Positions 46,145 to 54,750 of a stretch of DNA of 64,000 bases are shown one piece after another. Source of the DNA: Piscinibacter lacus (GTDB lineage Bacteria > Pseudomonadota > Gammaproteobacteria > Burkholderiales > Burkholderiaceae_C); NCBI RefSeq assembly GCF_016735685.1, contig NZ_JAERRA010000001.1:682001-746000 (forward strand), read 5' to 3'. How positions within the stretch are numbered: the first letter of the stretch is position 1; each line of letters starts with the position of its first letter. The position numbers and the translations under genes were made by a program. The notes under the pieces are model-generated. The model made no database searches and had not been told where the DNA came from. It saw nothing but the letters and a program-made list of their open reading frames with translations.

Positions 46145-46227
46145 GGCGGTGGGGGCTCGGTGGCGGCCGGATCGGCAACCCGGATTGTGCGCAGGCCGGC
46201 TGACGGCATGGCCAGGGCGCGGTGGCT

Positions 46228-47136
46228 TCAGTCGCCCGGGCCGCTGCCGCTGCTGCCCTCGTTCCAGCGCAGCTTGCGGCGCAGGGTGGCGTAGTAGCTC
46301 CAGCCGCGCGGGTGCAGGAAGCGCACCCGGTGCGCGCTGCGCCGCACCAGGATGCGGTCGCCATGCAGCAGGCTGGCCAGGCCCTGGTGGTCGAAGTTCA
46401 GGCTGCAATCGCGGCCGGCGACGATCTCGATCGCGACCTCGCCCGAATCCGGCAGCACGATGGGCCGGTTCGACAGCGAATGCGGCGCGATCGGCACCAG
46501 CACCCAGCCGGCGATGCCCGGATGCAGCAGCGGCCCGCCGGCCGACAGCGCATAGGCTGTGGAGCCGGTCGGCGACGCGATGATCAGGCCGTCGGCGCGG
46601 AAGTTGGCGACGAAGTCGCCCTGCACCTCGACCCGCATCTCGACCATGCCCGACATGCCGCCGCGGGTGACGACCACGTCGTTGACGGCATGGCCCTCGA
46701 AGATGGTGCGGCGCATGCTGCCGCCTTCGTCGCGGGTCACGCAGCCGGCCAGCATGGTGCGCTGCTCTTCCTCGTAGTCACCGGCGATCATCGGCGCCAG
46801 GGTCTCGCGCAGGGCTTCGAGCGGGATGTCGGTGATGAAGCCGAGCCGGCCCTGGTTGATGCCGACCAGCGGCACGTTCTGCGGCGCGAGCTGGCGGGCC
46901 ACGGCCAGCATGGTGCCGTCGCCGCCGACGACCACGGCCAGGTCGCAGTGCCGGCCGATCTGCTCGGGCGGCAGGGCCGGGTGCTCGCTCAGGCCGGTGT
47001 TCAGCGCGGTGGCCTCGTCCAGCGAAACCTCCAGGCCCTGGCTCAGCAGGAAGTCGGCCACCTGGGCCAGCACCCGGCGGCTGCCCGGGGCTTGGTACTT
47101 GCCCACGAGGGCCGCATGTTTGAAGCGCGCGGGCAT
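46228..47136 (-). CDS. nadK: NAD kinase
   Basis: Phosphorylates NAD to NADP. The 302-aa protein has the catalytic G-G-D-G-T near 74-78, the N-Q-G-R-L-G-F segment at about 98-104, and [14 protein letters not shown] near 178-191, all hallmarks of the family. I use the ATG at 47134-47136 (M-P-A-R-F-K-H); longer frames lack similarity. It is divergent from hrcA with 148 nt between the starts and lies upstream of recN. Confidence 0.96.
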   Translation of the reverse strand: MPARFKHAALVGKYQAPGSRRVLAQVADFLLSQGLEVSLDEATALNTGLSEHPALPPEQIGRHCDLAVVVGGDGTMLAVARQLAPQNVPLVGINQGRLGFITDIPLEALRETLAPMIAGDYEEEQRTMLAGCVTRDEGGSMRRTIFEGHAVNDVVVTRGGMSGMVEMRVEVQGDFVANFRADGLIIASPTGSTAYALSAGGPLLHPGIAGWVLVPIAPHSLSNRPIVLPDSGEVAIEIVAGRDCSLNFDHQGLASLLHGDRILVRRSAHRVRFLHPRGWSYYATLRRKLRWNEGSSGSGPGD

Positions 47137-47284
47137 GAGGAATGCAGGAGAGGGTGTCGAAAAATTACACCACAGCCCCCTGCGTCCACCGGCTCGGACC
47201 GACTGGGGTGAACCCCCCTTGCCCGCGCCGCCGCGGACGGCCCCCTGGGCCCGCGGGACGGGGCGGCCTCCTAGAATGAGCCGC

Positions 47285-48307
47285 ATGCTGGATGACCGCG
47301 CCAAGACCCTGCTGAAGACCCTGGTCGAGCGCTACATCGCCGACGGGCAGCCGGTCGGCTCGCGCACCCTGTCGCGGGCCTCGGGCCTGGAGCTGAGCCC
47401 GGCGACCATCCGCAACGTGATGGCCGATCTCGAAGATCTCGGCCTCATCGCCAGCCCGCACACCAGCGCCGGCCGCGTGCCGACCGCCCGCGGCTACCGG
47501 CTCTTCGTCGACACCATGTTGACCGCCCGGCCGCTCGACGCCGCCCAGGTGCTGTCGCCCGAGGGCGCGGCGCCGCTGGCGCCGGACCAGCCGCAGCGCG
47601 TCATCGCCCATGCCGCGCAGATGCTGTCGAGCCTGTCGCACTTCGTCGGCGTGATCACGGCGCCGCGCAAGGCCGGCGTCTTCCACCACCTGGAGTTCCT
47701 GCGCCTGGGCGAGCGGCGCGTGCTGGTCATCCTGGTCGCGCCGGACGGCGATGTGCAGAACCGCCTCATCGTCACCTCGCAGGACTTCACGGCCGCCCAG
47801 CTCATCGAGGCCACCAACTTCATCAATGCGCACTACGCCGGCCTGACCCTGGATGCGGTGCGCGAGAAGCTGCACACCGAGGTGGATGCGCTGCGCGGTG
47901 AGATCGCCCAGCTCATGCAGGCCGCCGTGCAGATGGGCAGCGCCGCCGCGGGCGAGCCGGCCGAGCAGCTCGTCGTCAGCGGCGAGCGCAACCTGCTGAC
48001 CGTGCAGGACTTCTCCAGCGACCTCGGCAGCCTGCGCAAGATGTTCGAGCTCTTCGAGCAGAAGACCCAGCTCATGCGTCTTCTGGAAGTCTCCAGCCGC
48101 GCCGAGGGCGTGCGTATCTACATCGGCGGCGAGAGCCAGTTCGTGCCCTACGAAGAGCTGTCGGTCGTCTCCGCGCCCTACACGGTCGACGGCCAGGTCG
48201 TCGGCACCCTGGGCGTGATCGGCCCGACCCGCATGGCCTACGAGCGCATGATCCAGATCGTCGACATCACCTCGCGCCTGGTCGGCCAGGCGCTCAGCCA
48301 GAAGTAG
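47285..48307 (+). CDS. hrcA: Heat-inducible transcription repressor HrcA
   Basis: Repressor that binds CIRCE operators of groE/dnaK operons and is kept active by GroEL. The 340-aa protein begins [11 protein letters not shown] and has the winged-helix region [11 protein letters not shown] then [16 protein letters not shown] (about 22-55). The GAF-like dimerisation domain and end (V-I-G-P-T-R-M-A-Y) are intact. An ATG 9 nt upstream (47276) would add M-S-R and is equally possible. I see no CIRCE inverted repeat before this gene, so autoregulation by CIRCE is unlikely here. Confidence 0.95.
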   Translation: MLDDRAKTLLKTLVERYIADGQPVGSRTLSRASGLELSPATIRNVMADLEDLGLIASPHTSAGRVPTARGYRLFVDTMLTARPLDAAQVLSPEGAAPLAPDQPQRVIAHAAQMLSSLSHFVGVITAPRKAGVFHHLEFLRLGERRVLVILVAPDGDVQNRLIVTSQDFTAAQLIEATNFINAHYAGLTLDAVREKLHTEVDALRGEIAQLMQAAVQMGSAAAGEPAEQLVVSGERNLLTVQDFSSDLGSLRKMFELFEQKTQLMRLLEVSSRAEGVRIYIGGESQFVPYEELSVVSAPYTVDGQVVGTLGVIGPTRMAYERMIQIVDITSRLVGQALSQK

Positions 48308-48354
48308 GGCGGCGGGCCGCCCCGACGCCGCGCCACAATGCGCGCCTGCCCCGG

Positions 48355-48431
48355 GGGCCGGAAGCTTAAGCGGTATAAGCAAGCGACTCATAATCGTTCG
48401 ACAGTGGGTTCGAGTCCCACCCGGCCTACCA
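48355..48431 (+). tRNA. tRNA with CAU anticodon (Ile2- or Met-type), CCA encoded
   Basis: 77-nt cloverleaf: acceptor GGGCCGG / CCGGCCT (first pair G-U), D stem GCTT/AAGC, anticodon stem AGCGA/TCGTT with loop CTCATAA (anticodon CAT), variable loop CGACA, T stem GTGGG/CCCAC with loop TTCGAGT, discriminator A and an encoded CCA. The stem-loop GCGACTCATAATCG resembles bacterial tRNA-Ile2, whose C34 is changed to lysidine; elongator Met cannot be excluded. Position 8 is A where T is nearly always found. It lies between hrcA and dut. Confidence 0.85.
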
Positions 48432-48460
48432 ATCCTGGCCCTTCGCCGCGAGCCGTTCCG

Positions 48461-48937
48461 ATGTCCCTGCCCAACGAGATCGAGATCCGCGTGCTCGACG
48501 CGCGATTGAACGACTGGGGCCTGCCGCGCTACCAGACGGCGCTGGCGGCCGGCCTCGACCTGATCGCCTGCCTCGATGCGCCGCTGACGCTGGAGCCGCA
48601 GGCCCCGGCCGTGCTCATCCCCAGCGGCCTGGCGCTGCACATGAATGCCGAGGGCCTGTGCGCGATGGTGCTGCCGCGTTCCGGCCTGGGCCACAAGAAG
48701 GGCCTGGTGCTGGGCAACGGGGTCGGCCTGATCGATGCGGACTACAGCGCCCAGCTCTACATCAGCGCCTGGAACCGCAATCCGGCCGAGAGCGGCCGGG
48801 CCATCACCGTGCAGCCGGGCGAGCGCATTGCGCAGCTCGTCTTCGTGCCGGTGCTGCGGCCGGCGCTGCGGGTGGTCGAGCAGTTCAGCGCCGGCAGCGT
48901 GCGCGGCGCGGGCGGTTTCGGCTCGACGGGCGTCTGA
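48461..48937 (+). CDS. dut: dUTP diphosphatase
   Basis: Hydrolyses dUTP to dUMP and pyrophosphate, keeping uracil out of DNA and feeding dTMP synthesis. The 158-aa protein contains the five trimeric dUTPase motifs: A-G-L-D-L at 30-34, P-R-S-G-L near 73-77, G-N-G-V-G-L-I-D-A-D-Y near 87-97, G-E-R-I-A-Q-L-V near 121-128 and the C-terminal arm G-A-G-G-F-G-S-T-G. In motif 3 the usual D-Y-x-G is D-Y-S-A, a small change. The ATG at 48461 lies 30 nt after the tRNA; a longer frame runs through the tRNA and is rejected. Confidence 0.96.
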   Translation: MSLPNEIEIRVLDARLNDWGLPRYQTALAAGLDLIACLDAPLTLEPQAPAVLIPSGLALHMNAEGLCAMVLPRSGLGHKKGLVLGNGVGLIDADYSAQLYISAWNRNPAESGRAITVQPGERIAQLVFVPVLRPALRVVEQFSAGSVRGAGGFGSTGV

Positions 48938-48953
48938 GGCGCGCCCGGGCCGG

Positions 48954-48974
48954 GCGGGCGGCGGGGCCGCCCGC
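48954..48974. terminator. GC hairpin between dut and amt
   Basis: Perfect 9-bp stem GCGGGCGGC / GCCGCCCGC with loop GGG, located between the convergent dut and ammonium transporter genes. It has no T-run on either side; a bidirectional stop or 3'-end stabiliser is likely. Confidence 0.45.
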
Positions 48975-48982
48975 GGCCGGCT

Positions 48983-50182
48983 TCAGCCCTCGCGCTCGGG
49001 CGTCGCGCGGATCTTGTGGACCGCCAGGTCGGCGCCGAGGTATTCGTCCTCCGCATCCAGCCGCAGGCCCACCGCGGCCTTGATCAGGCCGTAGACCAGG
49101 GTGCCGCCGATCACGGCCACCAGCACGCCGGCCAGGGTGCCGACGAGTTGCGCGCCGAAGCTCACCCCGCCCAGGCCGCCGAGCGCGGTGCTGCCGAACA
49201 GGCCGGCCGCCAGGCCGCCCCAGGCGCCGCACAGGCCGTGCAGCGGCCAGACGCCGAGCACGTCATCGATCTTCAGCTTGTTCTGCGTGATGACGAACAT
49301 CTTCACGAACAGCGCACCGGCGACGCCGCCGGTGGCCAGCGCGCCCAGCGGATGCATCAGGTCCGAGCCGGCGCAGACGGCGACCAGGCCGGCCAGCGGG
49401 CCGTTGTAGGCAAAGCCCGGGTCGTTGCGGCCCAGGGCCCAGGCGACGAGGGTGCCGCCGACCATGGCCATCAGCGAGTTCACCGCGACCAGGCCGCTGA
49501 CCTTGTCGATGGTCTGCGCGCTCATCACGTTGAAGCCGAACCAGCCGACGGTGAGGATCCAGGCGCCGAGTGCGAGGAAGGGGATGTTCGAGGGCGGGTG
49601 CGCGGCGCTGACCCGGCCGTCCCGGCCGTAGCGGCCGCTGCGCGCGCCGAGCAGGATGACCGCCGGCAGCGCGATCCAGCCGCCCACCGCATGCACGACG
49701 ACCGAGCCGGCGAAGTCGTGGAAGGGCTGGCCGAACCAGGCCGTCAGCAGCTCCTGCATGCCGAAGCGGCCGCCCCAGACCATGCCTTCGAACAGCGGGT
49801 AGATGCAGCCGACGATGGCGAAGGTTGCAGCAAGCTGCGGATTGAAGCGGGCCCGCTCGGCGATGCCGCCCGAGACGATGGCCGGGATGGCGGCCGCGAA
49901 GGTCAGCAGGAAGAAGAACTTGACCAGCTCGAAGCCGTTGCGCGCGCCCAGCTCGGCGGCCGGCACCAGGAAGCCGACGCCGTAGGCGATGGCATAGCCG
50001 ATGAAGAAATAGGCCAGGGTCGAGACGGCGAAATCGACCAGGATCTTGACCAGGGCATTGACCTGGTTCTTGTGCCGCACGGTGCCCAGCTCCAGGAAGG
50101 CAAAGCCAGCATGCATGGCCAGCACCATGATGGCGCCCAGGAGGATGAACAGCGTATCGCTGCCCGCTTTCAGTTCGTCCAT
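48983..50182 (-). CDS. amtB: Ammonium transporter (Amt/Rh family)
   Basis: Inner-membrane ammonium channel of 399 aa with eleven predicted helices and no signal peptide. The twin-histidine pore is seen as His164 (D-F-A-G-S-V-V-V-H, with Asp156) and His315 (D-D-V-L-G-V-W-P-L-H-G). The N-terminus A-G-F-A-F-L-E-L-G-T-V-R-H-K-N and E-R-A-R-F near 109-113 are also typical. The C-terminal tail (A-E-D-E-Y-L-G-A-D) has the GlnK-interacting form. No glnK gene is adjacent, as is usual in enterics; the 213 nt upstream hold no gene. The symbol amt would do as well. Confidence 0.93.
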   Translation of the reverse strand: MDELKAGSDTLFILLGAIMVLAMHAGFAFLELGTVRHKNQVNALVKILVDFAVSTLAYFFIGYAIAYGVGFLVPAAELGARNGFELVKFFFLLTFAAAIPAIVSGGIAERARFNPQLAATFAIVGCIYPLFEGMVWGGRFGMQELLTAWFGQPFHDFAGSVVVHAVGGWIALPAVILLGARSGRYGRDGRVSAAHPPSNIPFLALGAWILTVGWFGFNVMSAQTIDKVSGLVAVNSLMAMVGGTLVAWALGRNDPGFAYNGPLAGLVAVCAGSDLMHPLGALATGGVAGALFVKMFVITQNKLKIDDVLGVWPLHGLCGAWGGLAAGLFGSTALGGLGGVSFGAQLVGTLAGVLVAVIGGTLVYGLIKAAVGLRLDAEDEYLGADLAVHKIRATPEREG

Positions 50183-50395
50183 GCCGACCTCGTCTGCACT
50201 TGATTGGTGTTGTGAGCGCTATTGCGGTGCGCCGTCGCCCGACCTCGGGCGATTGGCGGGCGGGGCTTGCAACTCGCGTTCCATGCCGGTGCGCGATGCA
50301 CTGTGGCAAGGCTGCGCTGCCCCCTTGCGGAGCCATCCCCGGCCCATCCCGGGCCGATACGGACGCGAAACGGGGCCGAAACGGGGCGGATGCGC

Positions 50396-53300
50396 TCAGG
50401 CCGGTCCCGCCGCAGCCTGCGCCGCGCTGCGGAAGCGGCCGAACTTCAGCAGCACCGTCGGCAGCACCAGCAGGTTGAGCAGGGTCGAGCTGATCAGGCC
50501 GCCGACGATCAGGGTGGCCATCGGCCCCTCGATCTCGCGGCCCGGCTCGGCGCTGCCCAGGGCCAGCGGCGCCAGGCCCAGGCCGGTGACCAGGGCGGTC
50601 ATCAGGATGGAGGGCAGGCGTTCCTGCGCGCCGCGCAGGGCGGTGGCCAGGTTCCAGGGCAGGCCCTCGACCTCGACAAGCTGCTGGTAGTGCGAGACCA
50701 GCATGATCGAGTTGCGCAGCGTGATGCCGAAGAGCGTGACGAAGCCGACCACCGAGCCCAGGCTCAGCCCGCCGCCGCCGGCCAGCACCGCCACCACGCC
50801 GCCGATCAGGGCAAAGGGCAGGTTGATGAAGGTCAGCACCAGATGGTGCAGCGAGCCGAAGGCCAGGTAGAGCAGGGCCGCCACGCCCAGGCTGGCCAGC
50901 AGGGCGGCGGCCAGCAGCTCGCTGCGGGCGGCGCGCTGGGCCAGGGCGGCGCCGGTGACCTCGATGTGGTGGCCGGGTGCGAGCTGCACCCGCTCGGCCA
51001 GGTCCTGGCGCAGGCGTTCGACGAAGCGCTCGGGGTCGCGGCGCGGATCGATGTTGGCCACCACGGTCTGCACCCGCCGGCTGCCCTCGCGCAGGATCTT
51101 GTAGCGGCCCTGGCCCAGCTCGACATCGGCCACCTCGGCCAGGCGCAGCAGGCGGCCATCGCGGGCACGCAGCGGCAGCTCGCGCACCTGGCCCAGGTCC
51201 TGGCGGGCCTCGGGGGCCAGGGTCAGCACCAGCGGCGCGGGCCGGCCGCCGAGCCGGTCGCTGCCAGCCACCTCGCCCAGGGTCAGGCCGTCGTAGGCCA
51301 TCTGCACGGCCTGCATCACCTCGCCGGCGCTCAGGCCGTGGCGGGCCAGGGCCTCGGGCCGCAAGCGGATGGCCAGCTCGGGCGTGCCCGGCGGCGCGAG
51401 CTGCTGCACGTCGCGCACGCCGCGCTGCGCGGCCAGCACGGCGGCCACCGCCTGGCTGTCGCGGTCCAGCGCATCGAGTGAGGGGCCGTAGAGCTGCACC
51501 ACCACATCGGCCGGGTGGCCGCTCACGGTCTCGCCGATGCGCTCGGTCAGGAAGGTGTTCACGCCGAACTGCAGGCCGGGGAAGCCGGCGCTGCCGGCGG
51601 CCTCCTCGTCGCTGCGGTCCTCGTCGCCATCGTCGCCCGACAGGCTGCGGCGGATGTCGGCCAGGATGCGCGCCTGCTCGGGCCCGGACTTCTGGCCGAT
51701 CTCGACTTCGATCTCGCTGTAGTGCGGGCCGAAGGTGTCGGCGCCGTCCTGCGCGCGGCCCACCCACTGCGCGACCGACTCGACCCCGTCGATGGCCAGC
51801 AGCGTCTCGCTGACCCGCTTGCCCAGGCGCAGCGATTCGCCCAGCGAGGTGCCGGGGATCGCGGCCATGTGCACGATGTAGTGGCCTTCCTTGAGCGGCG
51901 GGATGAAGCGGCCGGCCAGCAGCGGCAGCACCGCCAGGCCCAGCGCCATCAGCAGGCCGGTGCCGATCAGCACCGGCAGGGCATGACGCTCCACCGCCAG
52001 CAGCAGGCGGCCGTAGCGCGGCTTGAGCCAGGCGATCAGCGGCGGATCGCCCGCCGGCAGCGGCCGGCCGCCCAGCAGCAGCAGCGAGAGCGCCGGCGTC
52101 ACCGTCAGCGCCACCGCCAGCGAGGCCAGGATGGCCGCGATGTAGGCCAGACCTAGCGGCGCGAAGAGCTTGCCCGCCACGCCCGAAAGCGTCAGCAGCG
52201 GCACGAAGACCAGGGCGACGATGAAGGTGGCATAGACCACCGAGGCGCGCACCTCCATCGAGGCCTCGTAGACCACTTGCCACAGCGGCCGGCCGTCGGG
52301 CGCGGCGCGGTGCTCGCGCAGGCGGCGGAAGATGTTCTCGCTGTCGATGATCGCGTCGTCGACCACCTCGCCCAGCGCAATCGCCAGGCCGCCCAGCACC
52401 ATGATGTTGAGGCTCATGCCGGCGCTCGTGATCGCGGTGATCGCGGCCATCAGCGACAGCGGGATCGCCACCACCGAGACCACCGCCGTGCGCACGTTGT
52501 AGAGGAAGAGGAAGAGCACGCCGATCACCAGCGCCGAGCCGATCAGCACATCGCGCTGCACATGGCCCACCGCGGTGGCGATGAAGCGCGCCGGTCGGAA
52601 CAGGTCGCGGTGCAGCTCGGCACCCTGGCTGCGCAGCGCCGGCTCGATGCTGGCCAGCGCCAGGTCGAGCCGCTCGGTGAGCTGCTGGGTGTTGGCGCCG
52701 AGCTGGCCCTGGATCATCAGCAGCACGCCGGGCTCGCCATTGATCAGCGCGCCGTTGTAGGGCGGCGCGCCGGCCTCGCGCAACTGCGCCACCTGGCCCA
52801 GGCGCACCGGCTGGCCGCCGTGCCGGCCGATGACGGCCGATTCCAGCGCCGCGGCCGTCTCGCCGCCGAGCAGCAGCTTCAGTGGCACGCGCTGGTTGGG
52901 TGTCTCCACGAAGCCGGCGGGCCGGCTGCCCCCGGCAGCGCGCAGGGCCTCGACCAGCTCGTCCAGGCCCAGGCCCAGGCGTGCCAGGGCCTCGGGGTCG
53001 AGCTGCACCTGCCACTGGCGTTGCAGGCCGCCGAACACATTCACATCAGCCACGCCCGACACCGCCAGCAACTGCGGCCGCAGCACGCCGTCGACCAGGC
53101 TGCGCAGGGCCACGCCGTCCAGCGTCTTGGAGGTCAGGCCCACGCCCAGCACCGTCGAGGCCGAGGAGGTCAGCGGCGTGATGTGCGGCACCACGCCCTC
53201 GGGCAGGCCGCGCGTCTGGGCCAGGCGCTCGGCCACCTGCTGGCGGTTGCGGTGCAGCTCGCCCCGCTCGTCGAAGATCAGCGTGACCACCGACAGGCCC

Positions 53301-53563
53301 GGGATGGACTGCGAGCGCAGCGATTGCAGGCCGACCAGGCCCGAGACAGCCTGCTCGATGGGCTGCGAGACGCGCGCCTCGACCGCCTCGGTGCCCAGGC
53401 CCGGCGCCTCGGTCTGGATTACGACCTGGGCGGGCGCGAATTCCGGGAAGACATCGAGCCGGGCCTCGCCAAGCTGGGCCAGGGCCAGGCCCAGCAGGGC
53501 CAGGGCCAGGCCGACGACCAGGCCGGCCCGGCGGACCGAAAAGCGGAGCAGGGCGGCGATCAT
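50396..53563 (-). CDS. RND efflux pump inner-membrane protein, heavy-metal efflux (CzcA/CusA) family
   Basis: Proton-driven transporter of 1055 aa from the heavy-metal-efflux RND group. It begins M-I-A-A-L-L-R-F-S-V-R and has twelve predicted helices with two large periplasmic loops (about 35-335 and 555-860). The fourth helix reads G-L-A-I-A-L-G-E-V-V-D-D-A-I-I-D-S-E-N; compared with CzcA (D-F-G-x-I-V-D-G-A-x-x-x-x-E-N) it keeps the second Asp and the Glu but lacks the first Asp. The transported ion is therefore not predictable. It is the last gene of an OMF-adaptor-RND operon and its ATG overlaps the adaptor stop. Confidence 0.9.
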   Translation of the reverse strand: MIAALLRFSVRRAGLVVGLALALLGLALAQLGEARLDVFPEFAPAQVVIQTEAPGLGTEAVEARVSQPIEQAVSGLVGLQSLRSQSIPGLSVVTLIFDERGELHRNRQQVAERLAQTRGLPEGVVPHITPLTSSASTVLGVGLTSKTLDGVALRSLVDGVLRPQLLAVSGVADVNVFGGLQRQWQVQLDPEALARLGLGLDELVEALRAAGGSRPAGFVETPNQRVPLKLLLGGETAAALESAVIGRHGGQPVRLGQVAQLREAGAPPYNGALINGEPGVLLMIQGQLGANTQQLTERLDLALASIEPALRSQGAELHRDLFRPARFIATAVGHVQRDVLIGSALVIGVLFLFLYNVRTAVVSVVAIPLSLMAAITAITSAGMSLNIMVLGGLAIALGEVVDDAIIDSENIFRRLREHRAAPDGRPLWQVVYEASMEVRASVVYATFIVALVFVPLLTLSGVAGKLFAPLGLAYIAAILASLAVALTVTPALSLLLLGGRPLPAGDPPLIAWLKPRYGRLLLAVERHALPVLIGTGLLMALGLAVLPLLAGRFIPPLKEGHYIVHMAAIPGTSLGESLRLGKRVSETLLAIDGVESVAQWVGRAQDGADTFGPHYSEIEVEIGQKSGPEQARILADIRRSLSGDDGDEDRSDEEAAGSAGFPGLQFGVNTFLTERIGETVSGHPADVVVQLYGPSLDALDRDSQAVAAVLAAQRGVRDVQQLAPPGTPELAIRLRPEALARHGLSAGEVMQAVQMAYDGLTLGEVAGSDRLGGRPAPLVLTLAPEARQDLGQVRELPLRARDGRLLRLAEVADVELGQGRYKILREGSRRVQTVVANIDPRRDPERFVERLRQDLAERVQLAPGHHIEVTGAALAQRAARSELLAAALLASLGVAALLYLAFGSLHHLVLTFINLPFALIGGVVAVLAGGGGLSLGSVVGFVTLFGITLRNSIMLVSHYQQLVEVEGLPWNLATALRGAQERLPSILMTALVTGLGLAPLALGSAEPGREIEGPMATLIVGGLISSTLLNLLVLPTVLLKFGRFRSAAQAAAGPA

Positions 53564-54750
53564 CAGTCGTCGTTCTCGTTCTTCAGCAGGCCCTTCTGCT
53601 CTTCGGACAGCAGCAGTTGCGCGCCGCGCACGACCACCGGCTGCGTCGCGTCGAAGCCCGGCAGGAACCAGCGGCCCGACGCGCCGGGCTCGCGCTCGGC
53701 CCCGGGCAGGGCCTGGCGGCGGAAGGCTTGCAGCGGGCCGGCGGCAGCGGTTGCCGCGGGGGCCAGCTCGTCGTCGTCGTCATCGTCGTCCCCATGGCCG
53801 GCCGGGGCCGGTCCGGAGGCGGCCTCGGCCAGCGCCTCCTGTCGGTAGACCCAGGGCTGGCCGGCATGCCAGATCAGGGCGCTGGCCGGCACCCAGGCAC
53901 CCGCCAGCGCCGGGCCCAGCAGCAAATGGCCGTCGACCACCTGGCCGGCGGACAAGCTGCCGCCGCCCGCGCGGAAGAGCAGGGCGCGCAGGCCCGGTGG
54001 CAGCGTGCCGGCGGCTGCTGCGGGGGCGGCGCCCAGGGCCTCGGCGCGCCGGCGGGCCGGGGGCAGATCGGCCCGCGCCAGCTCAAGCTCGGCCGAGGCC
54101 GGCAGCTCGGCCTCGGCCGGCCAGGCGGCGCGCAGCAGCACGTCGCGGCCGTCGATCAGCCGTGCCCAGGCCTGGGCGCCGGGGCTGCCCTCGGGCGCCA
54201 CCAGCCAGGCGCCGAGGCGCGGTCCCCAGGCGGCCTGGGCCGATTCGGCGGCGGCGCGCCGGGCGGTCTCGGCGGCGGCGCGGGCCAGCTCGGCCCGGGC
54301 CAGCGCATCCTGCGCGGCTTCCAGCGCGCGGGTCGAAACCTGCTGGCCGTCGGCATGCAGGGCCTGCATGCGGGCGGCTTCGCGGCTTGCGGTGTCGCGG
54401 GCCAGCCGGGCCGCATCCTCGGCGGCGCTGGCGGCCAGCCAGGCCTGACGCGGCGCCAGCAGGGCCTGCGCGTCCAGCACCTCCAGCCGCAGCGTCCGGC
54501 TGGCGCGCAGGCCGCCGGCCTCGGGCGGGGCGACCTGCAGGTCGACATGGCGCTGCGCGGTCGCGCTCAGCACCACCTGGGGCGCGCCGGCGCCGACATC
54601 GCGCAGGTGGTCGGCGGTGGGAATCTCTTCCTCCTCGGCTTCGGTGGCGAGCTGGAACTCGTCGCGCGCGAAGTAGACGCCGCCCCACAGCAGCAGCACG
54701 AGCAGCAGGGTCTGGACGATCAGCAGGCGCTGGGCGAGGCGTGGGCTCAT
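53563..54750 (-). CDS. RND efflux periplasmic adaptor protein
   Basis: A 395-aa HlyD/CzcB-type adaptor between the outer-membrane channel and the RND pump. An N-terminal membrane anchor is at about 8-29, followed by acidic E-E-E-E-I-P and a helical hairpin rich in Ala/Arg/Glu (about 100-175). Barrel segments follow with G-R-D-V-L-L-R-A-A-W near 200 and V-P-A-S-A-L-I-W near 290. Asp321-327 is an uninterrupted run of seven Asp after a G-H-G, which could bind metal. The last ~60 residues (ending L-L-S-E-E-Q-K-G-L-L-K-N) are of the type seen in CzcB relatives. Overlaps with both neighbours (ATGA, and start of RND). Confidence 0.82.
   Translation of the reverse strand: MSPRLAQRLLIVQTLLLVLLLWGGVYFARDEFQLATEAEEEEIPTADHLRDVGAGAPQVVLSATAQRHVDLQVAPPEAGGLRASRTLRLEVLDAQALLAPRQAWLAASAAEDAARLARDTASREAARMQALHADGQQVSTRALEAAQDALARAELARAAAETARRAAAESAQAAWGPRLGAWLVAPEGSPGAQAWARLIDGRDVLLRAAWPAEAELPASAELELARADLPPARRRAEALGAAPAAAAGTLPPGLRALLFRAGGGSLSAGQVVDGHLLLGPALAGAWVPASALIWHAGQPWVYRQEALAEAASGPAPAGHGDDDDDDDELAPAATAAAGPLQAFRRQALPGAEREPGASGRWFLPGFDATQPVVVRGAQLLLSEEQKGLLKNENDD

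Noticed and set aside
47137..47284. CIRCE operator upstream of hrcA
   Set aside because: The inverted repeat TTAGCACTC-N9-GAGTGCTAA is not present in the nadK-hrcA gap.
48338..48460. N-terminal extension of dut
   Set aside because: This stretch is the CAU tRNA gene and its flanks; dUTPases start near the ATG at 48461.
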